DNA of 40,441 nt from Vulcanimicrobiota bacterium (GCA_021107945.1 JAIORV010000108.1:1-40441); one strand, 5' to 3'. Positions 8,583 to 17,331 are shown, counted from the stretch's first letter. Translations and numbers: made by a program. Notes: a model not told the origin generated them from the sequence alone.

Positions 8583-10688
8583 TCAATAAGTCGCCCAGTA
8601 CAATTTTTCTACCTTTGAACTACTCAACGACTGTAATATTGAAAGGTATTTCGTGTCATAAGTGAATTTGGCTTCCCTGGCATTAATTGTAATATTGCCG
8701 GTTCCTTCGGTCAATGCGCCTCCGGGAATTCCGCCGTATGCCACCAGTCCTCCGACGAGCGTGAATTTATCATCAGGAATATTTACCAGGAAATTCTTGC
8801 ATGCAAATATCAATCCCTTGAATATTGAATCCTTGGGTTTGACTTCTTCACCCTCCGCGTCCACCATTTCCGGCGTTATGAATTTAATGTCACTAATCAC
8901 TGCTACTTGTACCTCATTATTATTCTTCTGAAATTCCCTGTATCCATCTCCAGGAAGTGTTGTGGCAAGTCCCACCTGCTCAAGCAGTTCCCATTTTTCA
9001 TCGGTGATAACTCCCAATGTCCATGAAGCCGGAGGCCCCGATAATTCATTAAAGGTTATTGTTTGTTCATCTGGATAGTTATCTTCAAGCCAATTCTGAA
9101 TACTTGTTAAAAATGCTATTTCGCCTGCGGTTAGTGGTTGTTCCGTTCCGACATCCTTTGGAACGTGCTCGATTGCATTGATATTAATGTCACCCATGGC
9201 GTAAAGGCTGATGCCGGTCTCTTCCGAGGCCGTGAATTTACTCTCGGCCATCATATACAGGTTTCCCTTTACAATCACGGTGCCGGTGCCCGACATACTG
9301 CCTTCTATTGCCACATTTCCATCCTCAATATTATTGACGAAATATACAGTATTCACCTCACCACTCTTATTGTCATAAGTGGAATTGAGCTCCACTTTCA
9401 GGTGTTCATCATCGGGACCTGTTATTAAAAGGTTTTTAAGAGGATCATGTTTAGGAATGAGTCCGTCAATATCTATAGATTCATTAATGGTTAATTTATT
9501 GGTCTTTTCATCCCACTTAACCTTTCCACTTTGAACAAGCGTCGTGAGGGAATCCGAGCCGTCATCAACAGCGGTGACTGTCCCGCTTTCCACATCCAAC
9601 TTACTATCTGAGGGATAATAAGTAACTTTTGGTAAATCCTTTTTTTCCCCGGGCTCAACCTTGTAATATCCCGCTTTTAATTCCCCGAAGGTCGATGTAT
9701 CAGGTACAATATGATCCCAGGTAAGCGCAGGGAATGCATTATCCTGTATCGTCTGATCACCCAGGAATGTGTCTTTATTTTTTTTAGGAGTGTTGTCAAA
9801 TGTAATTGAACCTGCCGCTCTTCCTCCTCCGTCGTCCTTTATATCCAGATAATCGGCAGATGAATGTCTCGTGTTTCCCAGAAAAATATTCTGATTGGCT
9901 CGAATAATGGGTGGCTTGCTTTTTTGGGCTGAATCAAGTTTGATTTTGCCTTTGATTTTATCTTTTTTGCCTTTGTCTCCGTTCACAGTTATGCTGACGT
10001 TTCCCCTTCCTATGGCCACGGAGTTGAGGTCCGCTCCGGCTCCCATTCGAACACAAACCTCAACGGTTCGATGCTGGCCGCCCATAGTTCCCCGGCAGAC
10101 CAGGAGTATCGAGTTATCAGGAACCGGTTTATAATTGGAGTCGTCGGAATACTTCGCCCAGGTTGAATAATCATCTTCCGCCAAGCCGGCGGGTGTAAAC
10201 TGGTTGTTCCGATTATTGCAAATGGCAATATTAGAAGGAACGGGCATCTTTGACAATTCCTGCTCCGTACCAAAAAAGGACATCTTCCCGGCTGCCGCAG
10301 CATCAGAGGGCTTCACAAAATATAACTCGAAGTAACCATTATTACCATCATTAATTTTACCTTCAATAGCACCCATGTTCCCGTTTATCTGGTGCTCAAG
10401 AACTTCAAGTTTCTTTCCGCTGTCAAGTGATAATGAATATGCACTTCCTATGCCGATATCAGGATCCCTTGTGCATCCGGTCCAGTATGGATCCTGGTTG
10501 AGTCTCATCATGGCATAATTAATCCCCGCCTCGGCGGCGGATGCGGCGGACTCCCTGTAATAGAAGTTCCCGGAGACCAGAGATTGCCGCCTTGTGGAAA
10601 CAATCATTGCTGCTGCAAGCATGACAAGGAAGCCTACAATCATGAGTGTTGTGACAAGAACAATTCCCCGACGTTTTGTTTTTGACAT
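8583..10688 (-). CDS. PilX-like type IV pilus minor pilin/assembly protein, large form
   Basis: 701-residue protein with one N-terminal membrane helix (RRGIVLVTTLMIVGFLVMLA) and the following ESAASAAEAGINYAM segment typical of the PilX N-terminal domain (PF14341). The prepilin Glu5 is absent, as is usual for PilX. The remainder is a long secreted region rich in Gly/Asn/Thr, probably beta-structured; I recognise no enzyme in it. An ATG at 10694 directly abuts the SD; GGAGG is 7 bases before the ATG at 10688, so I use the latter. Last gene of operon A (pilV-pilW-pilX order), with a hairpin terminator behind it and an extended -10 (TGTTATAAT, 10724-10729) just before it that may give separate transcription. 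Confidence 0.72.
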   Translation of the reverse strand: MSKTKRRGIVLVTTLMIVGFLVMLAAAMIVSTRRQSLVSGNFYYRESAASAAEAGINYAMMRLNQDPYWTGCTRDPDIGIGSAYSLSLDSGKKLEVLEHQINGNMGAIEGKINDGNNGYFELYFVKPSDAAAAGKMSFFGTEQELSKMPVPSNIAICNNRNNQFTPAGLAEDDYSTWAKYSDDSNYKPVPDNSILLVCRGTMGGQHRTVEVCVRMGAGADLNSVAIGRGNVSITVNGDKGKKDKIKGKIKLDSAQKSKPPIIRANQNIFLGNTRHSSADYLDIKDDGGGRAAGSITFDNTPKKNKDTFLGDQTIQDNAFPALTWDHIVPDTSTFGELKAGYYKVEPGEKKDLPKVTYYPSDSKLDVESGTVTAVDDGSDSLTTLVQSGKVKWDEKTNKLTINESIDIDGLIPKHDPLKNLLITGPDDEHLKVELNSTYDNKSGEVNTVYFVNNIEDGNVAIEGSMSGTGTVIVKGNLYMMAESKFTASEETGISLYAMGDININAIEHVPKDVGTEQPLTAGEIAFLTSIQNWLEDNYPDEQTITFNELSGPPASWTLGVITDEKWELLEQVGLATTLPGDGYREFQKNNNEVQVAVISDIKFITPEMVDAEGEEVKPKDSIFKGLIFACKNFLVNIPDDKFTLVGGLVAYGGIPGGALTEGTGNITINAREAKFTYDTKYLSILQSLSSSKVEKLYWATY

Positions 10689-10723
10689 ATTCATCCCTCC
10701 AGAAGAAACTATTTATCATCGTA

Positions 10724-10729
10724 ATTATA
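10724..10729 (-). promoter_or_regulatory. Candidate extended -10 upstream of the large PilX-like gene
   Basis: Minus strand TGT-TATAAT 36 bases before the ATG at 10688. No good -35 is visible (T-rich). The same TGn-TATAAT form occurs at the promoters at 8426, 29403 and 29754. Confidence 0.35.
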
Positions 10730-10779
10730 ACACAAAAAACAAAAATGAAAAAAAATATTAAAGAGATTTAATATTTACA

Positions 10780-11598
10780 TCATGGATTCTGAGGAATAAT
10801 CCTGTTGTCCACCTGGATTGTAAATTGACTTGCATCAAGATCATCACTCCCGACCTTGAGGAACTGGGTGGCTTCAAGCTCCTTTAAACACTTGATGTCA
10901 ACCAGAATCTCGGGATTGTCCGGTGGTGCCATTTTCGAAACATTGAAACTCAGAAGATTCTTCCCTACAATATAAACATTCTGTACATATTTTGAATCCG
11001 CGCCTTGGGCGCTCACGGCGGCGATATATTGATCCCTGGATACGGATTTTCCACTGAGACTTGCATGGGGAGGTATATACTCTTCTATTTCCACATCAGA
11101 AGGAATATCATCAGGCGGCAGACCGGGCCAGGGATCCCAGGAGCTAGCCCCGTCTGTTGTTCTTGTAAGATCCACTCGTAATAAAAATTTATGTGGACAT
11201 TTGTTATCAGTACCCAATATTGCAGAATGCGTACAGAGATCTTCAGTTGCCATGGGTCTTAAAAGAATATAAAGAATGTATCCATGAGTCAGGGGATTTC
11301 CCGTCGCATCGGTGTCGAACTTTCCCGTTATTGGATTTGTGAATGATTTAAAGCCCAGTGTATGCCTGTAATCATCGGTCCAGGTTACAACCGAAGCGTA
11401 TGAGGTTTTTTTTAACTCCCCGGAGAGGTTCGTTTCAATATTTCTGATTTCCGATTGAATAGAAGCCCGATCTTCAACACTTCGCCAGTTTTTTGTGGCA
11501 TATCTGATAATCGCAAAAAGACATATGACAAGAATGCTGAAAACAGCGCTTGCAATGAGAAGTTCGATTAAAGTTGTTCCTTTTTTTCTTTTATTCAT
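10780..11598 (-). CDS. PilW-like minor pilin (operon A)
   Basis: 272-residue prepilin-like protein. The leader MNKRKKG is followed by TTLIELLIASAVFSILVI: a type IV prepilin cleavage site (after Gly7), Glu at +5 and a hydrophobic N-terminal helix, as in PilW/GspJ-type minor pilins that prime pilus assembly. The C-terminal part is a variable periplasmic/extracellular domain. No Shine-Dalgarno precedes the ATG: the 81-bp mobile element at 11601-11681 ends 3 bases upstream, and the ATG itself lies in one copy of the target duplication. The stop of a 30-codon minicistron overlaps this ATG as ATGA, so translation may be coupled. Confidence 0.75.
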   Translation of the reverse strand: MNKRKKGTTLIELLIASAVFSILVICLFAIIRYATKNWRSVEDRASIQSEIRNIETNLSGELKKTSYASVVTWTDDYRHTLGFKSFTNPITGKFDTDATGNPLTHGYILYILLRPMATEDLCTHSAILGTDNKCPHKFLLRVDLTRTTDGASSWDPWPGLPPDDIPSDVEIEEYIPPHASLSGKSVSRDQYIAAVSAQGADSKYVQNVYIVGKNLLSFNVSKMAPPDNPEILVDIKCLKELEATQFLKVGSDDLDASQFTIQVDNRIIPQNP

Positions 11599-11687
11599 TT
11601 GTATCTATTCATCGTAAAAGCCACAGAATGATGGTTAATCCCAATTTCAAAACCGACAATTTCAGAGGACTGAACAATTGCATTCAT
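11595..11687 (-). other. 30-codon minicistron created by element insertion
   Basis: Starts at the ATG in the upstream copy of the target duplication (complement of ATTCATCT, 11682-11689), 8 bases after the pilV stop, crosses the whole element and ends with TGA overlapping the pilW ATG (ATGA). The peptide (MNAIVQSSEIVG...) is encoded by repeat DNA and is unlikely to have a function of its own; its likely role is to carry ribosomes to pilW. The upstream ATG would have been the pilW start before insertion. Confidence 0.5.
11601..11681. mobile_element. MITE-like element 4 between pilV and pilW
   Basis: 81 bp. Left end GTATCTATTCATCGT, inverted right end GCAATTGTTCAGTCC. The flanking 8-mers ATTCATTT (11593-11600) and ATTCATCT (11682-11689) match 7/8. 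The interior has the 9-bp array module TAAAAGCCACAGAA and CGACAATTTCAGAGG. Confidence 0.75.
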
Positions 11688-11695
11688 CTTTCCGA

Positions 11696-12160
11696 TCAAT
11701 TTGACGGAATTATGTTCATCGTATTTTGTGAATAAATTAACCTTGATATACTGACATTCAATTTTCCGTATCCTGACTTGAACTCCTTTTTCAGTGCCGT
11801 ATCCTGCCACCACCATACAACCACATCAATTTTTTTTAGGTTTCCGGTTCCCACATCCTGACAAGTTATTTCATATGTAAAAATGGTTTTATTAAGAGTT
11901 GTAGTTCCAGTAATTGGAGAGCCTACATTATCTACAAGATTTGTGGAAAGTCCACCGGACATCTCCTGCCTGTCATAAAGATACTCCGAGAGAGCCGACT
12001 CGGCGACAACGATTCCCGCCGTGAGATCGACACCTTTCTGAGAAGACTTGAACATGGAGAAGAAAACTCCTATAAAGAGAAGTAAAGCTGTTGCGATTAT
12101 TGATACGGCAATCATCAACTCAACAAGGGAAAATCCTTTTTCTTCAGGGGGTTTTTTCAC
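11696..12160 (-). CDS. PilV-like minor pilin (operon A)
   Basis: 154-residue prepilin-like protein. The leader MKKPPEEKG is followed by FSLVELMIAVSIIATALLLF: cleavage after Gly9, Phe+1 and Glu+5, the canonical class III signal for the prepilin peptidase PilD. The end (VVVWWWQD ... KLNVSISRLIYSQN) fits PilV/GspI-like pseudopilins. An in-frame TTG at 12178 exists but has no SD and would leave only a 15-base leader; the GTG at 12160 gives the usual short leader and has GGAG 12 bases before it. First gene of operon A, with its own promoter at 12200-12228 just after pdp. Confidence 0.75.
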   Translation of the reverse strand: MKKPPEEKGFSLVELMIAVSIIATALLLFIGVFFSMFKSSQKGVDLTAGIVVAESALSEYLYDRQEMSGGLSTNLVDNVGSPITGTTTLNKTIFTYEITCQDVGTGNLKKIDVVVWWWQDTALKKEFKSGYGKLNVSISRLIYSQNTMNIIPSN

Positions 12161-12199
12161 TTCGAATAATGACTCCAAATCTTTTTTTTACTTTCATTT

Positions 12200-12228
12200 A
12201 TTATATAAGAAAATAAGTTGTAGTGCAA
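12200..12228 (-). promoter_or_regulatory. Promoter of pilin operon A
   Basis: Minus strand: -35 TTGCAC (12223-12228), 17-base spacer, -10 TATAAT (12200-12205). It starts 10 bases after the pdp stop codon, so the pilin genes need not depend on read-through from the nucleoside genes. Confidence 0.65.
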
Positions 12229-12237
12229 ATATATCAA

Positions 12238-13569
12238 CTATAATCTCATGATCAACTTATCCTGCTTCACCGTGCCTATTATGAGGGGAGGAATATCAGG
12301 TTCTTCATTCTTGATTTCAATAGCTTCAAGGAACATCTCCGTGGCAAGTTTTATCTTGCCTGTATCATTTCCATAAATTGTTGCAAGGGGTTCTCCCCTT
12401 TCAACCTCGTCCCCGATCCGCTTTTTCACAACCATGCCGACCGCCGGATCGATCTTGTCGCCCTTCTTCGCCCTGCCTGCTCCGAGTATAAGCGAAGCCA
12501 TTCCTATCTTATGGGTGTCAAATGAAGTTACGAAGCCTGCTTTTCTGGAGAGAATCTCAACTTCTTGTCTGGCCTGGGGAAGCAGCGAAGTATCATCAAC
12601 AACCTCCGGGTTCCCTCCCTGTGCCTCGATCAACTGCCTGAATTTCTCCTTCCCCTTGCCCTCCTGCAACAACTTTTCCAGCAACTGCCTTCCCTCTTCA
12701 TAACTCGATGCCGCTTCTCCCATAAATACAAGATAGCCTCCCAGGGTGAGAGATACCTCGTAAAGGGGCGAGCCTACATGCTCACCTCGAAGAATCTCTA
12801 TGGCCTCTTTGACCTCAAGCGTATTTCCGATATGTGATCCCAGGGGCTGATCCATATTTGTGAGAACCGCCATAACCTTGCGATCGACCAGTGAGCCTAT
12901 GTTGACCATCAATCTGGCAAGCTCCCTTGCATCCTCTTCATTCTTCATAAACGCACCATTGCCCATCTTGACGTCCAGGAGTATAGCGTCACTTCCGGCC
13001 GCTATTTTCTTACTCATTATTGAAGTGGCTATAAGGGGAATACTGTCAATGGTCCCCGTTACATCCCTCAGAGCGTATAACTTCTTGTCGGCCGGCGCAA
13101 GCTTACCCGTCTGACCTATGACGGCAATGCCGATTTCCCTGACTTGCCGGATAAACTCTTCCTGCGTGAGATCAACCCTGACCCCGGGTATCGATTCCAG
13201 TTTATCCAGGGTCCCTCCGGTATGTCCCAGGCCTCTCCCCGACATCTTTGCCACGGGAAGTCCGGCGGCGGCAACAAGGGGAGCAAGCACAAGTGTAGTC
13301 GTATCTCCGACTCCACCGGTACTGTGTTTGTCAACCTTGATACCCTCTATGGCAGACAGGTCAACCCTGTCTCCGGAATTGACCATTGTCATGGTAAGGT
13401 CTGCCGTTTCTTCATCGGTCATACCCCTGAAAAATATTGCCATCAGGAGAGCGGCGGCCTGATAATCGAGAATACTGCCATTCACGTAACCGTCTATAAA
13501 AAACTCTATCTCTTCGGAATCAAGTACTTTTCCATTTCGCTTGTTCAAAATGACTTCGACAGGAAGCAT
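12238..13569 (-). CDS. pdp: Pyrimidine-nucleoside (thymidine) phosphorylase
   Basis: 443 residues, the normal length of the family. It splits thymidine/uridine with phosphate to free base and (deoxy)ribose-1-phosphate. Family signatures are clear: DKHSTGGVGDTTTLVLAPL (about 80-98) for phosphate binding and the glycosyltransferase family 3 signature MSGRGLGHTGGTLDKLES (109-126). The C-terminal domain 'GRAKKGDKIDPAVGMVVKKRIGDEVERGEPLATIYGND' region is typical of Pdp/DeoA. It follows the purine nucleoside phosphorylase by 21 bases (SD GAGGGGG) and completes a salvage set with deoB. Whether it prefers thymidine only or both pyrimidines cannot be told. Confidence 0.96.
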   Translation of the reverse strand: MLPVEVILNKRNGKVLDSEEIEFFIDGYVNGSILDYQAAALLMAIFFRGMTDEETADLTMTMVNSGDRVDLSAIEGIKVDKHSTGGVGDTTTLVLAPLVAAAGLPVAKMSGRGLGHTGGTLDKLESIPGVRVDLTQEEFIRQVREIGIAVIGQTGKLAPADKKLYALRDVTGTIDSIPLIATSIMSKKIAAGSDAILLDVKMGNGAFMKNEEDARELARLMVNIGSLVDRKVMAVLTNMDQPLGSHIGNTLEVKEAIEILRGEHVGSPLYEVSLTLGGYLVFMGEAASSYEEGRQLLEKLLQEGKGKEKFRQLIEAQGGNPEVVDDTSLLPQARQEVEILSRKAGFVTSFDTHKIGMASLILGAGRAKKGDKIDPAVGMVVKKRIGDEVERGEPLATIYGNDTGKIKLATEMFLEAIEIKNEEPDIPPLIIGTVKQDKLIMRL

Positions 13570-13590
13570 CTTGCTGTCCCCCTCTTAATA

Positions 13591-14442
13591 TCAACTTATT
13601 ACTTCAAATTTGCTTTTAACGGGAATTCTTGAAACTATTTTCTTCATAAGTTTTAAAAATATGGGTCTGTTCTCGTTTGCAACCTGAAGAACTTCCTCAT
13701 GAGTAACCTGTGTGCCGGGTTCATGAAGAACATCCGTGACACAGGAGATCCCCAGGGTTCTGATCCCGGCATGAGCCGCTGTGATAACCTCGGGAACGGT
13801 TGACATTCCGATTGTATCTGTTCCGATGATGCGAAGATGTTGAACCTCGGCATAGGTTTCGTAGTTCGGCCCTGTGACTGCGCTATAAACGCATAGTTTG
13901 GGGATCATACCAATGTCTTCATATGCTTTTGAAGCAATTACCTTCAGATCCCGGTCGTAGGAGTTTGACATATCGGGAAATCTCGGTCCCAGGTCGGGAT
14001 CATTTGTTCCTATAAGGGGATTATCTCCCATCATATTAATATGATCATCAATTATCACAAGGTCACCTGTTTTTAAATCTTCACGAATGCCGCCACAGGC
14101 ATTTGTTATAACCATAAATGAAACTCCCATCGCCTGCATCAACCTTACCGGAAAAGTTATGTCTTTCATGGAATAACCCTCATAATAATGGATCCTTCCC
14201 TTGAACGCCATAACTTTCTTGCCTGCAAGCTTACCCAGGAAAAGCGATCCTGCATGCCCCTTTACAGTGGATATTTTCATCCCTGGAATTTCTTCATAGG
14301 GAATCTCATATGCATCTTCAATTTCATCTGCAAGAACACCGAGACCGGAACCCAATATAAGACCTATATCAGGCTTGAAATCATTCGATTTCTTCCGAAT
14401 TACCCCGGCGGCTTCATTCATCTGCTTTCTTAATTCCTTCAT
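13591..14442 (-). CDS. punA: Purine nucleoside phosphorylase (trimeric type)
   Basis: 283 residues. Phosphorolysis of purine nucleosides to base plus pentose-1-phosphate. Features of the trimeric NP-II family: LGSGLGVLADEI (30-41), KGHAGS with H63, GRIHYYEGYS (82-91), NACGGI (114-119), GPNYETYAE (191-199) and MSTVPE (213-218). At the purine-recognition position, where 6-oxopurine-specific enzymes have Asn (SCVTN), this protein has Asp237 (SCVTD). SD AAAGGAG before the ATG. The gene lies between deoB and pdp, but a 320-base repeat block separates it from deoB. The symbol is by family; pupG or deoD are used in other organisms. Confidence 0.94.
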   Translation of the reverse strand: MKELRKQMNEAAGVIRKKSNDFKPDIGLILGSGLGVLADEIEDAYEIPYEEIPGMKISTVKGHAGSLFLGKLAGKKVMAFKGRIHYYEGYSMKDITFPVRLMQAMGVSFMVITNACGGIREDLKTGDLVIIDDHINMMGDNPLIGTNDPDLGPRFPDMSNSYDRDLKVIASKAYEDIGMIPKLCVYSAVTGPNYETYAEVQHLRIIGTDTIGMSTVPEVITAAHAGIRTLGISCVTDVLHEPGTQVTHEEVLQVANENRPIFLKLMKKIVSRIPVKSKFEVIS

Positions 14443-14764
14443 TTGGGACTCCTTTCATTATTGGGAGGTGGGAATTGGGAAACGGGAGATGGGAGACGGG
14501 AAACGGGAAACGGCTCCTACACATCCATCCTCCGGCCTCCGCCAACCACATCTGTTTTCCTTATCGGGAAGACGCTGAAGCGTCTGGAGTAGTAAAGAGT
14601 ATGTGTATTCCTTTCTTTCCCCCGGATGAATCCGGGGTTAATCTCATGAGAGGTTTAAAAACCTCCGGCCTCCGGCATCCGTTCTCATTTTATCGGGACG
14701 GGGACGTCCCTCCTACAGATCCGACCTCTGACCTCCGTAATCCATTTTCCATTTTCCATTTTCC
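14443..14764. repeat. Repeat mosaic inside the nucleoside operon
   Basis: 322 bases with no gene. From right to left: CCATTTT heptamers (14742-14764) running up to the deoB stop; hairpins GGGACG/CGTCCC (14695-14710) followed by TCCTAC, GAGGTTTAAAAACCTC (14650-14665), CCCCGGATGAATCCGGGG (14620-14637) and AGACGCTGAAGCGTCT (14570-14585); then seven tandem GGGARRY-type heptamers (14463-14511). No family terminal repeat is seen here. Confidence 0.7.
14463..14513 (+). repeat. Seven tandem G-rich heptamers, potential G-quadruplex
   Basis: GGGAGGT, GGGAATT, GGGAAAC, GGGAGAT, GGGAGAC, GGGAAAC, GGGAAAC, then GG: seven runs of three G at exact 7-base spacing. It ends 20 bases from the purine nucleoside phosphorylase start, on the strand opposite to the mRNA. 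Confidence 0.75.
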
Positions 14765-15925
14765 CTATATTGGGAAGCTCTCTCCCACTTTGATCTTACC
14801 AAGTCCAAAAATATTATCAATCGTCCTGGCCACATCGGCAAAAGTCTTTCTGATACCCAGATTAACACCGCCTTTTATCGACTTGGAATAGGCAAGAATC
14901 GGCACATATTCCCTGGAATGATCAGTCGAGGCCGTGGTCGGATCACATCCGTGGTCGGCTGTGAGAAACAATATGTCGGTGGGTTTCATCGCATCAAGAA
15001 TCTGTGGCATGAATGCATCCATTTCCTCAAGAGCATTCGCGTAACCCTGAGGGTTGTTTCTGTGTCCGAATTTCATATCAAAATCAACAAGGTTAGTAAA
15101 TATCAATCCCCGGTTGTCTTCTCCGATAAGATCCCTGGTAACTTTCATTCCATCGATATTACCTTCCATCTTGTGTGATTCAGTAACCCCGGAGCCGTTG
15201 AAGATATCCTTGATCTTACCAACGCCGATCACATCATACCCGGCTTCCTTCAAATAATTCAAAAGCGTCTTCTTGGGTGGGGATACGGAGAAATCGTGCC
15301 GCCTTGGCGTCCTCGTAAAATTGCCGGGCTCCCCGGTGAAAGGCCTCGCTATGACCCTGGCCACAGTATGATTTCCCACCAGTATCTTCCTGGCTATCTC
15401 ACACATTTCATACAGTCTTGGCACGGGAATGACTTCCTCATGTGCCGCTATTTGAAAAACCGAGTCCGCCGATGTATAAACAATGGGATACCCGGTTTTC
15501 ATATGTTCTTCTCCAAGATCTTTTATAATAACCGTTCCCGATGCAGGATAGTTGCCCAGGGTTTTTGTTCCAATCTTCTCTTCGAATGCCTTAATCACCT
15601 CATCGGGAAATCCGTCAGGATACGTCGGGAAAGGTTGTTTCGTTATGAGTCCCGCAATCTCCCAGTGACCTATCGTTGTATCCTTGCCGTTTGAAGCTTC
15701 CGACATCTTGCCGTACATCGCTGTCGGGGATTTAACCGGCGGCACTCCCTCAATCTCATGAAGATTGCCCAGCCCCATGCTCTCGAGAACCGGCATCTTG
15801 AGACCTCCGACTTTTCTGGATACATTACCCAGTGTATCACTACCGACATCACCATATTTATCGGCATCAGGCAGTTCGCCCGCGCCGACGCTATCCATAA
15901 CAATGATAATCACACGTTCGATCAC
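14765..15925 (-). CDS. deoB: Phosphopentomutase
   Basis: 386 residues, the usual size. Interconverts (deoxy)ribose-1-phosphate and -5-phosphate, the step after both nucleoside phosphorylases encoded downstream. Alkaline-phosphatase-superfamily metal motifs: [17 protein letters not shown] at the N-terminus (metal-binding Asp10), GSDTLGN, and LTADHGCDP...[10 protein letters not shown] near the C-terminus. The start is a GTG at 15925 with AAAAGGAG 7 bases upstream; the overlapping ATG one base earlier is out of frame and closed at once. It lies 80 bases after an unknown gene and probably belongs to the same long minus-strand unit. Confidence 0.96.
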   Translation of the reverse strand: MIERVIIIVMDSVGAGELPDADKYGDVGSDTLGNVSRKVGGLKMPVLESMGLGNLHEIEGVPPVKSPTAMYGKMSEASNGKDTTIGHWEIAGLITKQPFPTYPDGFPDEVIKAFEEKIGTKTLGNYPASGTVIIKDLGEEHMKTGYPIVYTSADSVFQIAAHEEVIPVPRLYEMCEIARKILVGNHTVARVIARPFTGEPGNFTRTPRRHDFSVSPPKKTLLNYLKEAGYDVIGVGKIKDIFNGSGVTESHKMEGNIDGMKVTRDLIGEDNRGLIFTNLVDFDMKFGHRNNPQGYANALEEMDAFMPQILDAMKPTDILFLTADHGCDPTTASTDHSREYVPILAYSKSIKGGVNLGIRKTFADVARTIDNIFGLGKIKVGESFPI

Positions 15926-16005
15926 ATGTTTGCTCCTTTTAGAATATTTATTAAAACATTAAAAATCAAGCAGAGAGATACTGAACCACCTTATAATTTA
16001 CCATG

Positions 16006-16548
16006 TTATTTGAAAAAATCCTTCAAAAAATAAATAGGCCTGTTTTGAAAACCGAATTCAGTTTTCTCCCGCACGATAAAATCCCTCGCATGAAAGACAA
16101 TCTCGGCCTCTATTCCTGCTCTCTTGCACTTCTCATACTCCAACAGGGCAAGGGCGAATCCCGCAGAAATCTCTTCTCTCCTGTCCTCGCCGTAAAATCC
16201 GTATTCTCCACGATAATATATCTTCACCTTGGGATCTCTGACATCAAGGTAATATATATAGTCAAAATGTGAGGTGTGAGAAAATCCCATAAGCCAAAAG
16301 AAAGGGCACTCGTCGAAAACCGACCGGAGAGGATCTTTTGTTGCAGGAAACAGTCCATGACTGCTCCAGGTCTTGCCCATGCAGGAAACCGTGACATTAT
16401 CGGTATCTTCATGAACTGGAGGATCCCTCTGAATAAACACACATTGGAACCCGGGATGAAAATCGACGGGAAAATCGGGGATGCTATCCCTGTCAAAGCC
16501 CAGGACATCCAGGGCGTTTTTTATTATTTCAGCGGACATATTATTCAT
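16006..16548 (-). CDS. Hypothetical protein (180 aa)
   Basis: I do not recognise this family. No signal peptide or membrane helix; composition is that of a soluble globular protein rich in aromatic residues (FWLMGFSHTSHFDYIYYLDV) with a mid-protein Cys (VSCMGKTW) and a C-terminal charged part. It starts 9 bases after the stop of the lipoprotein gene with only AGGT as a possible SD, so translational coupling is likely; an ATG three codons later (16539) is an alternative. It sits between the lipoprotein and deoB. Confidence 0.6.
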   Translation of the reverse strand: MNNMSAEIIKNALDVLGFDRDSIPDFPVDFHPGFQCVFIQRDPPVHEDTDNVTVSCMGKTWSSHGLFPATKDPLRSVFDECPFFWLMGFSHTSHFDYIYYLDVRDPKVKIYYRGEYGFYGEDRREEISAGFALALLEYEKCKRAGIEAEIVFHARDFIVREKTEFGFQNRPIYFLKDFFK

Positions 16549-16557
16549 TTAAAATTA

Positions 16558-17331
16558 TTACCTGAATTCCTTCAACTCGGGAAGTTTTTTGTAATCCGTA
16601 TATTTCCTTTTTTCATTCTTCTTATCAGACTTCTTTTCATGCTTGGGGATATTAATTGTAAATAAAGATCCTTTTCCCGTTTTCTTATCCTTTAAAAGAA
16701 CATTATACTTTCCAGCCTTGAAAGGTTTTTCTCCGCTGGAGAATACAAATTTCAACTCTTTTGTCATTGCTTCGTCGGTTTTGAATTTCTTTGAGTCGAT
16801 CCTGTCTTTTTCGGTTCTCCCGAACAATATAACTTCGACTTCCCTACCCTTGAGGAGGTCGGAGTTCTTAAGCGTCTGGAAAACTATTGCCCTCGTGCCG
16901 TATGGGAAATCAACAGCAAAAACATTCTTACCCTCAAAAACCACAAGCGCCGCCTTTCCGCGCTTGAAATCCGCCGATTCTTCAGGCTTGTTCTTCTCAG
17001 AGTACATTAGCGCTACAGCAAGGGGATAATCGAGATTCTCAGGAGGAGATATCTCCCCAGGCACCGGTTTTGCCTCAGCCTCAGGCTTTGCAGACGGCTT
17101 TTTCGGTTCCGCCTTACCCTCCGGGGATTCACCGGGTTTATCAGCTTTTTCTCCCTCAAATTTTGTATCGTCTAAATCTTTCCCGGCAGTTAAAGGCGTA
17201 CCTTTATCGCCGCCGCCAATCGCCGGTTTTTGGGGAGTGGGAGCTTGCGGCGCCTGCCTTGAGCAACCCGTAACAAATGCAAATGAAATAAATAAAATCA
17301 ATATGATCATAGTGAAAAAGAGTCTTTTCAT
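16558..17331 (-). CDS. Lipoprotein of unknown function
   Basis: 257 residues. The N-terminus MKRLFFTMIILILFISFAFVTGC is a lipoprotein signal peptide with lipobox VTGC (lipidated Cys23). A Pro/Lys/Glu-rich linker (about 25-100) leads to a C-terminal globular domain (about 105-230) with alternating beta-type segments (ALVVFEGKNVFAVDFPYGTRAIVF, EVEVILFGRTEKDR) and a Lys-rich tail. Clear SD GGGAGGA 6 bases before the ATG. First gene of the unit leading into the unknown protein and deoB. No known domain recognised. Confidence 0.7.
   Translation of the reverse strand: MKRLFFTMIILILFISFAFVTGCSRQAPQAPTPQKPAIGGGDKGTPLTAGKDLDDTKFEGEKADKPGESPEGKAEPKKPSAKPEAEAKPVPGEISPPENLDYPLAVALMYSEKNKPEESADFKRGKAALVVFEGKNVFAVDFPYGTRAIVFQTLKNSDLLKGREVEVILFGRTEKDRIDSKKFKTDEAMTKELKFVFSSGEKPFKAGKYNVLLKDKKTGKGSLFTINIPKHEKKSDKKNEKRKYTDYKKLPELKEFR

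Noticed and set aside
11595-11816. 73-codon frame overlapping the end of pilV, which could suggest a frameshifted pilV
   Set aside because: Its downstream half is the mobile element, and pilV ends naturally in a pseudopilin-like sequence; only the 30-codon part from 11687 has regulatory interest.
15941-15969. TTGATT-17-TATTCT as a promoter for deoB
   Set aside because: The predicted transcript would start inside the SD, so it cannot serve as the mRNA leader.
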